Shown: piece by piece, positions 43,524 to 52,464 of the stretch | Position numbering within the stretch: position 1 is the first letter of the stretch | Layout: every line of letters starts with the position of its first letter | Assembly: GCA_029242715.1 (NCBI GenBank) | Contig: JAQWTL010000019.1 | Location: 1 to 64,000 of the forward strand | From: Phycisphaerales bacterium | Lineage (GTDB): Bacteria > Planctomycetota > Phycisphaerae > Phycisphaerales > SM1A02 | Length of the DNA stretch: 64,000 nt | Direction of reading: 5' to 3' | Translations under genes and position numbers: made by a program | The notes under the pieces: generated by a model | The model's database searches: none | Told to the model about the DNA's origin: nothing | What the model saw: the letters and a program-made list of their open reading frames with translations, nothing else

Positions 43524-44912
43524 ATGAAATCCTTGCTTGCCACCAGTGTTCTGATGATGGTTGCACCTGCCATGGCGTTTGAAGCCTGGGAGGGCTACAC
43601 GCTCTATAACCCGACCAACGGGCAGAACACGCATCGGACCACCCTGATTGATAATGATGAGCAGATCATCCACCAGTGGTTCGGGGCCGATTCAATTGCC
43701 AGTACGCCCTATCTCATGCCGGGTGGTGAACTGATCCGGCCATGTCGAGCCAACGGTCCGATGAACGGCGCCGCCAAGGGTGGTCGCATTCAACGCATCG
43801 CGCTGGATGGCACGATCCTGTGGGACTACACGCTCTCCGATGAAAACAACCAACCGCATCATGACATCTGCGTCATGCCCAATGGCAACATTCTCATGGT
43901 GGCCTGGGAACGCAAGACCCAGGCAGAAGGCCAGGCTGCTGGACGCCAGAATCTCAACAGCGAGATCTGGCCCACGCAGATTCTCGAAGTCGAGCCCACC
44001 GGCCCAACCAGCGGCGACATCGTGTGGGAATGGCATCTCTGGGATCACATGGTCCAGGACATCAGTGCCAGTTATCCCAATTACGGTGTGATCTCGGAAC
44101 ATCCGGAAAAGTTCGATATCAACAAGGGGAACGTCGGCCAGGGATCGAGCCCCGGTGACTGGATTCACGTCAACGCACTCGACTACCACCCTGAACTCGA
44201 TCAGATCGTCTTCAGTTCGAATCAATTGGATGAGATTTTCATCATCGATCATGGCATCACGACCGAGGAAGCGGCCGGTCCAGCCGGTGACATCCTGTAT
44301 CGCTGGGGCAACCCATCCAACTATGAACGCACCGGGGCTCATGTCCTGTGGAATGTGCACGGCGTGAACTGGATTGATGAAGGACTTGAGGGGGAAAACA
44401 ACCTGTTGTTGTTCAATAACGGCAATGATGACTTCACCTCGGATGTCATCGAGTTCATCCCGCCGCTTCTTCCAGATGGAACCTATGGACTGGATACCGG
44501 CCAGGCCTACGAGCCAGTGCCCGGTGATTATGTCTTCTTCTACGAACAATCCGGATTCCACGGGAATCACCTGTGTGGGGTGTACAAGCTTCCCAACGGC
44601 AACTATCTCGCGACCGATGGTCCGAACAACGAGATTCGTGAAATCGAATCCGATGGCAGCATCGCATGGCAGCACTTCACACCAAGTGACATCATGCGAG
44701 CAAACAAGTATTCGCTGGATATCCTGGATCCGGTGTCAGAACACTGTGATGGCGATGCCAATGGTGACGGCCAGGTCGATGTGAACGACATCCTCGAGGT
44801 CGTCGGGGCCTATGGTTCCAATGATGGTTCAGGCGATGCAGATGGCGATGGGGACAGCGATGCTTCAGACATCCTTGTGATTCTGGCGACATGGGGAAGC
44901 AATTGCGATTGA
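43524..44912 (+). CDS. secreted arylsulfotransferase (ASST)-like protein with dockerin tail
   Basis: The 462-residue protein has a signal peptide (LLATSVLMMVAPAMAF). A beta-propeller like bacterial aryl-sulfate sulfotransferase follows, with blades such as GGRIQRIALDGTILWDY, HHDICVMPNGNILMVAWE, WIHVNALDYHPELDQIVFSS and NEIREIESDGSIAWQH. The paired histidines in HHDICVM and the later HVNALDY and VHGVNW are the places expected for the active site. A dockerin doublet (DANGDGQVDVNDIL, DADGDGDSDASDIL) ends it. ASST moves sulfate between phenols in the periplasm; here the acceptor is unknown and a non-enzymatic role is possible. Confidence 0.8.
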   Translation: MKSLLATSVLMMVAPAMAFEAWEGYTLYNPTNGQNTHRTTLIDNDEQIIHQWFGADSIASTPYLMPGGELIRPCRANGPMNGAAKGGRIQRIALDGTILWDYTLSDENNQPHHDICVMPNGNILMVAWERKTQAEGQAAGRQNLNSEIWPTQILEVEPTGPTSGDIVWEWHLWDHMVQDISASYPNYGVISEHPEKFDINKGNVGQGSSPGDWIHVNALDYHPELDQIVFSSNQLDEIFIIDHGITTEEAAGPAGDILYRWGNPSNYERTGAHVLWNVHGVNWIDEGLEGENNLLLFNNGNDDFTSDVIEFIPPLLPDGTYGLDTGQAYEPVPGDYVFFYEQSGFHGNHLCGVYKLPNGNYLATDGPNNEIREIESDGSIAWQHFTPSDIMRANKYSLDILDPVSEHCDGDANGDGQVDVNDILEVVGAYGSNDGSGDADGDGDSDASDILVILATWGSNCD

Positions 44913-44951
44913 AAGCATGGCTGGTTTGAGGTCCGCTACAATCTGGCTCCC

Positions 44952-45614
44952 ATGTCACGTCGCACCATACAACTCGATACCCCCGTTCACCAATGGCTGA
45001 TGACCCATACGCTTCGGGAAGTTCCCATCATGCGAGAACTTCGAGAAGCCATGGAAGATCATCCCGAGGGTGAGATGCAGACCTCGCCCGAGCAGGTCCA
45101 GTTGCTGGGTGTTCTGCTCAAGACCATGCAGGCCAAACGTGTGATCGAAGTCGGCGTATTCACGGGATACAGCGCCATGGGGATGGCCATGGCGCTTCCA
45201 GATGACGGAGTGGTTGTTGCCTGCGATCTGGATCCCGGTCACATGGCCGTCGCACAGTCGTGGTGGGATCGTGGTGGTGTGTCGGATCGCATCATTCCAC
45301 GGGTTGGTCCGGCTTCTGAGAGTCTTGCCGCGATGATCGAAGCAGGGGAGGCCGGCACGTACGACTTCATTTACGTGGATGCCGACAAGGAAAGCTATCC
45401 CTCGTATTACGAGCAGGGACTTGAACTGCTGCGTCCCGGAGGGTTGTTGACCTTCGACAACATGTTGCGAGGTGGTCGCGTGGCGGATCCTGAAGTCAAC
45501 GATGAATCAACCGTTGCCACCCGCGAGTTGGCCGCCAAACTGCTGAGCGATGATCGTGTTGAATACAGCTTGAATCCCATTGGCGATGGCTTGGCGATCG
45601 CGATGCTCAAGTAG
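44952..45614 (+). CDS. class I SAM O-methyltransferase, CCoAOMT-like
   Basis: The 220-residue protein has the small-molecule O-methyltransferase pattern. Its N-terminal helices lead to MQTSPEQVQLLGVLLKTM; motif I is VIEVGVFTGYSAMGMA, then VVACDLDPGHM, YDFIYVDADKESYPSYYE (metal-binding aspartates) and LLTFDNMLRGG. The family moves a methyl group from S-adenosylmethionine to a hydroxyl of catechol-type substrates with a divalent metal. No signal peptide; cytoplasmic. It begins 39 bases after the ASST-like gene, and the substrate is unknown. Confidence 0.9.
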   Translation: MSRRTIQLDTPVHQWLMTHTLREVPIMRELREAMEDHPEGEMQTSPEQVQLLGVLLKTMQAKRVIEVGVFTGYSAMGMAMALPDDGVVVACDLDPGHMAVAQSWWDRGGVSDRIIPRVGPASESLAAMIEAGEAGTYDFIYVDADKESYPSYYEQGLELLRPGGLLTFDNMLRGGRVADPEVNDESTVATRELAAKLLSDDRVEYSLNPIGDGLAIAMLK

Positions 45615-45628
45615 CTCGCTTCTGGCAA

Positions 45629-46957
45629 TCAGAATCGATCAAGCGCATCCCGACTTCCGGGTTTGAAGTGCAGGGACTGGCCTCGGTGCTGATCGTAGGC
45701 TTCAAAGTCAAATGGCCTGAGAGCCCACACCAGTACAACGGCAATCGTCATGGCTGCGCTCATGGCATACATCCACCAAGACGTTGCGACAATGACATCC
45801 GTTGAACGAAGTGCCCAGTTCAATGTGAGCGGTCCCACCACGCCTGCTAAGGCGAAGGCGAAGAGGGTGGCCTTGATGCCAACATTGAGATTTGCATGAC
45901 CAAACAAGACGATTGTGAGCATGCCCCAGAGGCTCTTGCCCGCAGCAAACAGGCTGCCGACCAGACACATCATCACGGCCAGGAAGCCGATCTCTTTGAA
46001 ATGAGGGAGTCCAATGGCCGCGGTCAAGAGAAGAAGGGCTTGTCCACCGGTGAACAAGAGGAACATGGGTTTGAGTCGAAAGTGGTCTGCTACCAGTCCA
46101 CAGATCAGACGAGACACACCGTAGGAGACCAGGAAGGCGACTGCGACCAGGGACGCGGTCATGGTTGTGACGTGGTAGGCATGCTGGGCCAGAGACTGCA
46201 CGATGATTTTGAAGCCGAAGCCTGGCGTCAGAAAGATCAGCAGAAAGATCGACATGACCCAGTAGGGCTTTGATCCAACCAACTGACCAAGGGGCATCGC
46301 CGGTTTGTCAGTAGTCGCCGCTTGTATAGAAGCGGGAGGATCTCGGAGCTTCACAACTGCGATCCAGGAAACAAGCAGCACCAGGACTGCCGTGCCGATC
46401 AGGGCCCACTCAAGTCCCCAGCGTTCGATAGCCATGGGCGCGACGAAGGAATAAGCCGCAGCCCACAAGCCAAACATCAACCCGAAGACACCCGACTGCA
46501 GTCCCAGACGACCCATGGTGCGTCCCCAACTCAATATCACCTGAGTTGAATGAGTGAAACAACGACCCGTTGCGATTCCAGCAATGAATGAGGCAACCAG
46601 CAGCAACCACAGTGAACCTCTCCAGCAGGCCACGGCTGCGACGATGACGGCCAGGCTCAGAATCGCATTGGCAATCAGCCATCGCCGTACGGCCCTTGCG
46701 CTCCATTTCCGGGTTAGCCACTCCAGGCTGAAACTGAATCCGGTTCCCATGAATACCGACGCGCCCGCGAGGGCACCAGGCCATCCGTTGAGCACATGTT
46801 TCGGGTCCAGTATTTCATTGATTGGCTTGATGAGTGCATTGAAGCCATACATCGGCATGACATAGGCGGTCATGAGAAGAGACTGAATGATCAGAATTCG
46901 GAACCAGAAATAATGGTGATCAGTATCTGCCGAGTGAGGGGCATTCGTCTGGTTCAT
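45629..46957 (-). CDS. MFS transporter coupled to PrpF-like gene
   Basis: The 442-residue protein has about twelve hydrophobic helices and an MFS layout; it resembles the oxalate:formate antiporter-like branch (MYGFNALIKPINEIL, FSLEWLTRKWSARAVRRW). Its ATG overlaps the PrpF stop by four bases (ATGA), so transporter and isomerase are made together. A carrier for a tricarboxylate or dicarboxylate acted on by the PrpF protein is a fair inference. It converges with the O-methyltransferase gene, 14 bases away. Confidence 0.83.
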   Translation of the reverse strand: MNQTNAPHSADTDHHYFWFRILIIQSLLMTAYVMPMYGFNALIKPINEILDPKHVLNGWPGALAGASVFMGTGFSFSLEWLTRKWSARAVRRWLIANAILSLAVIVAAVACWRGSLWLLLVASFIAGIATGRCFTHSTQVILSWGRTMGRLGLQSGVFGLMFGLWAAAYSFVAPMAIERWGLEWALIGTAVLVLLVSWIAVVKLRDPPASIQAATTDKPAMPLGQLVGSKPYWVMSIFLLIFLTPGFGFKIIVQSLAQHAYHVTTMTASLVAVAFLVSYGVSRLICGLVADHFRLKPMFLLFTGGQALLLLTAAIGLPHFKEIGFLAVMMCLVGSLFAAGKSLWGMLTIVLFGHANLNVGIKATLFAFALAGVVGPLTLNWALRSTDVIVATSWWMYAMSAAMTIAVVLVWALRPFDFEAYDQHRGQSLHFKPGSRDALDRF

Positions 46958-48030
46958 GCTTGATCATTCGGGACCATGAGAATGCCATCCATGATGGGGC
47001 GTGCTGTTCGAATGATGCCGGCGCTGCTGACGGTACCATCGTCTGCCATGGTGAGAATGACCTGCACGTGTCCGCTTGGGTGCTCTATGGTGACAGTTCT
47101 CGAGTGCCCCTCTTCATGCACGCTGATGTCTTCTGCGACCGATCCTGGAATAGTCGTCGCGATGGCGATGGCGATGGCGCCGGTGATGGCGTGCGCGGCA
47201 TGACAGTGCTTCGGTGTGAAGTAGCGTGAACAGATGCTGCCACCAGCGGTGGGTGGGGAGAGCAGGGCGATCTTGGGAATCACTCGATCTGTGGCATCAC
47301 CAAGTCCCATTTTCAAGGAGGCTGCTTGGCGGATGGACTCGATCTTGACCATGAGGGGATGATCATGGTCCAGGGTCTCGGGGGTTTCGTGCCCTGATTC
47401 ACCGACATCGGTGGCATGCATGAGCACCACTGGATTAGCGCTATCAATACAGGTCACCGGCACCCCTTCGATTTCTTCGCGGGGGGCTCCGGTGGGGGTG
47501 ACGGACCCGGTCAGTGGTCCGAGGACATCCAGGAAATCGAGTTGGATCGGGGCGGCTGTCCCCGGGACCCCATCGATGGTGGCCTGGCCATCGACACGCA
47601 GTTTGCCATCAGGGGTCTGAACCCGTGCGTGAATGCGAGAGCCCGTGTTGATGTTGTAGATACGGACCACGGTCTCGGAATCAGATGCTGCGACGAGGCC
47701 ACGCAGGATCGCGAAAGGTCCTACGCCCGAGAGAATATTGCCGCAGTTGGCGGAGGTGTCCACGATCGGCTGATCAACGACAACCTGAGCAAACAGGTAA
47801 TCCACGTCGATGTCTTTCCGATCTGATGGAGAGATGATGGCTACTTTGCTGCTGAGGCTGTCTCCGCCACCGAGTCCATCGATCTGACGGAGATCAGGTG
47901 AGCCCATGGCCCGCAACAACAAGTGATCACGCACTTGTTGGTCCTTGGGTAGTTCATCTGCAAGGAAATAGGCGCCCTTGGAGGTGCCGCCTCGCATCCA
48001 GAGGCATGGAATCTGTGCCATTTTCTTCAT
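46954..48030 (-). CDS. PrpF family isomerase (methylaconitate/oxalomesaconate type)
   Basis: The 358-residue protein belongs to the PrpF family with its diaminopimelate-epimerase-like fold. Signatures are CLWMRGGTSKGAYF at the start, IDGLGGGDSLSSKVAII, then IVDTSANCGNILSGVGPFAI with its catalytic cysteine. Relatives isomerise 2-methylaconitate or tautomerise 4-oxalomesaconate. No prpBCD or gal genes are near, so the substrate is open. It forms an operon with the overlapping MFS gene downstream. Confidence 0.87.
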   Translation of the reverse strand: MKKMAQIPCLWMRGGTSKGAYFLADELPKDQQVRDHLLLRAMGSPDLRQIDGLGGGDSLSSKVAIISPSDRKDIDVDYLFAQVVVDQPIVDTSANCGNILSGVGPFAILRGLVAASDSETVVRIYNINTGSRIHARVQTPDGKLRVDGQATIDGVPGTAAPIQLDFLDVLGPLTGSVTPTGAPREEIEGVPVTCIDSANPVVLMHATDVGESGHETPETLDHDHPLMVKIESIRQAASLKMGLGDATDRVIPKIALLSPPTAGGSICSRYFTPKHCHAAHAITGAIAIAIATTIPGSVAEDISVHEEGHSRTVTIEHPSGHVQVILTMADDGTVSSAGIIRTARPIMDGILMVPNDQA

Positions 48031-48191
48031 GCGATCAAGTGCCTTCTTGTTGTCTCGTCTATCCTAAGGCATAGGGCCTGCGAGTCTCTGCAAGGCATTC
48101 TGAAGACTGGATTTGCCACGTGCAATGTGGCCAGATACCCTTTGAAGGCACGGATGCTGAATGGGGTTTCCTGTCATCCGGAAAGGGCTTC

Positions 48192-49148
48192 ATGGCAACT
48201 CCTCCGCATTCTGTAGATGCAATTGATACCAAGCAGGCTGATGACCCTCGTCTAGCCCTTCCGGACACCATTGTCCGCGGCCAGGTCATATGGACGTATG
48301 CCATCGCCATCTCGCTGATTCATATTCTTGCTTTGGCAGCGGTTATCCCATGGCTTTTCAGTTGGACAGGGCTGATCATCATGATTCTTGGGATCCATGT
48401 ATTTGGCCAGGGAATCAACCTCTGTTATCACAGGATCCTCACGCATAACAGCGCCAAGTTGCCGAAGTGGCTGGAACGCTCATTTGTAGTCATTGCCTTG
48501 TGCTGCATGGAAGATACACCTGCGAAATGGGTTTCAATCCATCGTTATCACCACAAGCATTCAGATGAACAGGACGATCCTCATAGCCCACTGGTGACCT
48601 TCATCTGGGGCCACATCGGCTGGTTACTCATCAGAAACAAGGCCACCCACAACATCGACACCTATCGCCAGTTCGCTGGTGATGTACTGCGTGATCCCTT
48701 CTATATGCGATTGGAGAAGGGTTTCATCTGGGTCTGGATCTATGTCTTGCACGCCGTCCTGTTCTTCCTGGCAGGCTTCGTCATTGGTTGGGCGGTTGAC
48801 GGGACGGTCATGGCCGGCGTTCAGTTTGGCCTGAGCCTCTTTGTCTGGGGTGTCCTTGTGAGAACAGTGGTCGTCTGGCACATCACATGGTCTGTCAACT
48901 CACTGTCACACATGTTCGGATACTCCAACTACAAGACCGAGGATGAAAGTCGCAACAACTGGCTGGTCGCTCTGATGACAGTCGGTGAGGGGTGGCACAA
49001 CAATCATCATCATGATCCTTCCAGCGCTTCCAACCAGCATCGCTGGTGGGAAATGGATGTGACCTGGTGGGAGATCCGGCTGCTGGAAAAGATGGGATTG
49101 GCGAAGAACGTCAAGCGGCCCAAGTTGGACCACAGTGATCACGACTGA
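48192..49148 (+). CDS. fatty acid desaturase (delta-9 type)
   Basis: From the ATG at 48192 (GAAAGGG upstream) the protein has 318 residues and about four transmembrane helices. All three histidine boxes of acyl desaturases are present: HRILTH, HRYHHKHSD and the late GEGWHNNHHHDP. They hold the di-iron centre that puts a double bond into an acyl chain in the membrane using oxygen, so the organism should be able to live with oxygen. Acyl-CoA or lipid-bound substrate cannot be told apart. No partner electron-carrier gene is adjacent. Confidence 0.9.
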   Translation: MATPPHSVDAIDTKQADDPRLALPDTIVRGQVIWTYAIAISLIHILALAAVIPWLFSWTGLIIMILGIHVFGQGINLCYHRILTHNSAKLPKWLERSFVVIALCCMEDTPAKWVSIHRYHHKHSDEQDDPHSPLVTFIWGHIGWLLIRNKATHNIDTYRQFAGDVLRDPFYMRLEKGFIWVWIYVLHAVLFFLAGFVIGWAVDGTVMAGVQFGLSLFVWGVLVRTVVVWHITWSVNSLSHMFGYSNYKTEDESRNNWLVALMTVGEGWHNNHHHDPSSASNQHRWWEMDVTWWEIRLLEKMGLAKNVKRPKLDHSDHD

Positions 49149-49340
49149 TCCGTTGCCTGCGATTTCTCATTATTCAATCGGTGGCATCTGACCAGTTGTG
49201 CTGGTGTTTGCGATGTTACTGGGGAACTCATTCAATCCAGATCCGGGATGATTTCCTCGCCATCAACATCGATGGAGAGCATGGCATCTATGGCAACGTC
49301 CAGATGTTTATGAGCAAACTCCTTGGTCACCAGTTGATCC

Positions 49341-50237
49341 TTGTGTGCCGTCTTGATCCCGCCTTGCATGAGCGGCATATCCGAGACCAGTGAAATTGTT
49401 CAATTCCATCATGCGATTGTGGGAAGTGGTCTGCTTTCAATCGAAGATCCGAACTGGACGGTGGATGTCTATGCCGCTGTACCAGAAGGCATGAGAGTCG
49501 ATGCAGTTGCTGGTAACAATTTGCAACAAAAGATGATCACATCAACGTACGGTTTTTATCAGGACTCCAATGGCGGTCCAACCTCGGTTGACATCAATCC
49601 CTATTTCTATGAATTCGCGCCTGATCTGGAGTGGGACAGTCGTGTCACGATCGGAGCACTGGACCAGACAGGTGCTCCATATGATTCCAACCAGTTGGGA
49701 AGCGTCGGTATCGACTGGACTGATTTTGAAAATGGCGGCGATTTGTCGGTTGGCAATGGAACCTGGTACATCCTGCCAGTTGATCAACAGGGCCAGGCGA
49801 TGCCGTTTGTATCGCACGACTGCACCGAGCAGCATGGTGTTCTGATTGCGAGATTGACGGCCATGGGTCTCGACTCAACGGTGATGGTGGAGGCGCTGGT
49901 ACAAGGACGCGATGCGAGCGGAACTACATGGCAGGACACAATCAACTATTCGTTTGATTACCAGGCCAACGAGGACTGCAACGAAAACCTGATTCCAGAC
50001 AGCTGTGATATTGCCAATGGAACAAGCAACGATACTGATGGCAATGGGATTCCCGATGAATGCGAAGCGGGTTGCGAGGGCGACGTCGATGGCGATGGAG
50101 ACGCCGATGTTGATGACGCGCTTGATCTGATCAGCGCCTGGGGAGAGACGGGATCACATCAGGCTGATTTAAATGATGATCAGATCGTGGATGTCAATGA
50201 CCTGCTCCTTCTCCTTGATTGGTTTGGGAACTGCTGA
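49341..50237 (+). CDS. dockerin-tail protein with FHH module; signal peptide apparently frameshifted
   Basis: The frame from 49341 (weak TTG; an ATG is at 49368) encodes a module beginning VQFHHAIVG. It matches the end of the left-edge protease (RVDAVAGNNLQQKM against RVDAVAGNSIQEKM). A calcium spacer (DTDGNGIPDECE) and a dockerin doublet ending DWFGNC follow. No signal peptide is in frame. One is found just upstream in another frame from ATG 49310 (MSKLLGHQLILV). Restoring two bases in the TGTG run near 49342-49345 would give MSKLLGHQLILVCAVLIP. So the gene may be a fresh pseudogene, a slippage variant or a sequencing error. Confidence 0.65.
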   Translation: MCAVLIPPCMSGISETSEIVQFHHAIVGSGLLSIEDPNWTVDVYAAVPEGMRVDAVAGNNLQQKMITSTYGFYQDSNGGPTSVDINPYFYEFAPDLEWDSRVTIGALDQTGAPYDSNQLGSVGIDWTDFENGGDLSVGNGTWYILPVDQQGQAMPFVSHDCTEQHGVLIARLTAMGLDSTVMVEALVQGRDASGTTWQDTINYSFDYQANEDCNENLIPDSCDIANGTSNDTDGNGIPDECEAGCEGDVDGDGDADVDDALDLISAWGETGSHQADLNDDQIVDVNDLLLLLDWFGNC

Positions 50238-50336
50238 TCAGACTGAAGATCAATTCCATATTTCGAGTGTGAGTTTTCAAAGGGTGAAATAGAACGAGAT
50301 CCATCCTGCGAATTCTCTCTTCTTCTCTCGATACTG

Positions 50337-50370
50337 CTCCATCTGATGGCAACATCGGATGGAGTTTTTT
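50337..50370 (+). terminator. intrinsic terminator
   Basis: A 12-base stem, CTCCATCTGATG (50337-50348) with CATCGGATGGAG (50353-50364), pairs fully with one G-U pair around the tetraloop GCAA. It is followed at once by six T residues. It lies 100 bases after the stop of the dockerin gene and before the esterase gene, so it should end the upstream transcript. It is the clearest terminator in the window. Confidence 0.88.
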
Positions 50371-50477
50371 ACAGGCATGAAATCAGTCATGGGCTTTGAT
50401 GTGGTGCTCTGATACGCGTCATGAATTGCCTTCCCGACTGGGATTTTGTACGGTTCTCTGCACGGTCAGGAGGCCAT

Positions 50478-52403
50478 ATGAAAAGCATGCTCACATTGGT
50501 TATTGCTTCAACGGTTCAGTTTGCTGTCCATGCAAGTGTTCAGGCGGATCTTTCTGTGGCAAACCTGTTTTCTGATCACATGGTTCTCCAGCAGGGTGTT
50601 GAAAATTCAATATGGGGTTGGGCGGATCCAGAATCCGAGGTGGCCATCGTTGTTTCAGGGCACCCTCCGGTCAAGAGCAATTCAGATGAAGGCGGGCGAT
50701 GGCAAGCTGAATTGCCCATTCTTGATGCCAGTTCTGATGCCATTGAGATCACGGTTGAATCGGGGGATGACAGCATCAAGATCACGGATGTTCTGGTTGG
50801 AGAGGTGTGGTTCTGTTCGGGCCAATCCAACATGGCATGGCGTGTTCACAGTTGCGATAAATACGAAGAGTTCAAGGCTGATGCGGATCGGCCGACGATT
50901 CGCATGTTCACACTCGGATTATCTTCTGTAGATGCTCCGACCCGGGATGTTGAAGGCAGGTGGGTTGTTTGTTCTCCTGAGACGGTCGGTGATTTTTCCG
51001 GCACGGCCTATCACATGGGGCGGACGATTTCAGACGAACTTGATGTTCCTGTCGGTCTCGTGAATTCCAGTTGGGGGGGAAGTTCAGCGGAAGCCTGGAT
51101 TGATCCTGAGCGTTTGTCATGGGTCTCTCCCGGACGAAGGGTGCAGAAGCAATTCCAGGAACTGGAACGTGAACGTCTTCTGGATCGCGATCAGTTCGTG
51201 CAGATAGACATGGATGATTCGACATGGCTTGAAGGAGCGATTCCGGGTCATACACGTGCATTTGGAATTGCGGATGATGTCGATGGCATCTTCTGGACGC
51301 GTATTCCCCTTGAAATACCAAAGCGATGGACGGGACGCCCACTTCGCCTTTCCTTGGGAATGGTGGATGATGATGACATTACGTATTTCAATGGAGTGAA
51401 GGTCGGCAGCACCAACGGGTGGCAACAGCCACGTCGCTATGACATTCCTGCCAGACTTGTGAGCCCGGGACCTGCCATGGTGGCGATGCGTGTGACCGAT
51501 GGGGCAGGGCCTGGAGGAATTCACGGAGAGTCGGAAACACTCTTCGTGCATCCCATTGATGATCCGGATGATCGAATCAGCCTTGCAGGGCCTGCACGAA
51601 TGCTTGTGGCAGCTGAGGTCCAGAACCTTGCTAATCAACACAAGCCAAGCCACCTGTACAACGGAATGTTGTATCCGATCAAGGACTATACGTTTGCGGG
51701 TGCAGCTTGGTATCAGGGGGAGAACAACGCTATCGGTGAAGGGCGTGCCGATGAGTACCATCTCCTGCTGCCTCTCATGATCGAGAGTTGGCGGGAGACC
51801 TTTGATGACCCGGACATGCCTTTTCTGATTGTGCAGTTACCCAACTGGGACCATGGTGATGGGACCTGGAATTACCCCAGGCTTCGGGAAGCTCAGCGAC
51901 TGACACATCAATCTGTGCCAGGGACCGGCCTTATCGTGACTACGGATATCGGTGACTCCGGGGATATCCATCCCCGAAACAAGCATGACGTTGGTGACAG
52001 ACTTGGCCGATGGGCACTGGTTGACGTGTATGGGGTGGAGGGCATTGTTCAGGCGGGGCCGATTCCACGCCGGGCGATATGGTCGCCAGATCAAGTCACG
52101 ATTGAATTCGACACCTTTGGATCTCGACTGGCAGTTCGGGGCAAGGACGGTTCTCCTGCACTGTCCCCTTATCGCAGAGAGGTCGCTGGCTTTGAGGTGG
52201 TGGATTCTGAGGGGGATATCAGGCGGATTGGGGCCATCATTGGCAATGGTGGGAAGGTCATTGTGAAATTGCCGGAAACTGCCCGTTCTACCCCCCTTAT
52301 CCGATATTCCTGGGCTCCAGATCCATCCAAAGCGAACCTGATCAATGCCAATGGCATGCCGGCTTCACAATTTGAATATCATAGAAGTGAGAGTCCCGAT
52401 TGA
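50478..52403 (+). CDS. secreted sialate O-acetylesterase-like protein
   Basis: From the ATG at 50478, with AGGAGG eight bases upstream, the protein has 641 residues and a signal peptide. It has the family's opening VANLFSDHMVLQQ, an Ig-like domain, the nucleophile block WFCSGQSNMAW with its catalytic Ser, SSWGGSSAEAW, AAWYQGENNA and a late DIGDSGDIHPRNKHDVG with the Asp-His pair. A jelly-roll insert (LRLSLGMVDDDDITYFNGVKV) lies in the middle. These esterases remove acetyl groups from sialic acids or, in environmental bacteria, from acetylated xylan and other glycans. It probably acts on algal or plant polysaccharide in the periplasm. Confidence 0.9.
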   Translation: MKSMLTLVIASTVQFAVHASVQADLSVANLFSDHMVLQQGVENSIWGWADPESEVAIVVSGHPPVKSNSDEGGRWQAELPILDASSDAIEITVESGDDSIKITDVLVGEVWFCSGQSNMAWRVHSCDKYEEFKADADRPTIRMFTLGLSSVDAPTRDVEGRWVVCSPETVGDFSGTAYHMGRTISDELDVPVGLVNSSWGGSSAEAWIDPERLSWVSPGRRVQKQFQELERERLLDRDQFVQIDMDDSTWLEGAIPGHTRAFGIADDVDGIFWTRIPLEIPKRWTGRPLRLSLGMVDDDDITYFNGVKVGSTNGWQQPRRYDIPARLVSPGPAMVAMRVTDGAGPGGIHGESETLFVHPIDDPDDRISLAGPARMLVAAEVQNLANQHKPSHLYNGMLYPIKDYTFAGAAWYQGENNAIGEGRADEYHLLLPLMIESWRETFDDPDMPFLIVQLPNWDHGDGTWNYPRLREAQRLTHQSVPGTGLIVTTDIGDSGDIHPRNKHDVGDRLGRWALVDVYGVEGIVQAGPIPRRAIWSPDQVTIEFDTFGSRLAVRGKDGSPALSPYRREVAGFEVVDSEGDIRRIGAIIGNGGKVIVKLPETARSTPLIRYSWAPDPSKANLINANGMPASQFEYHRSESPD

Positions 52404-52464
52404 GGGGGCCCTGCTATCGGATTCAAACTGGAGCCCCATCGCTATGACAGGAAGGGGCATTGAA

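Noticed and set aside
43692-44675. Long minus-strand frame (327 codons) opposite the ASST-like gene
   Set aside because: The plus strand codes for a signal peptide, propeller blades and dockerin loops; the minus frame shows none.
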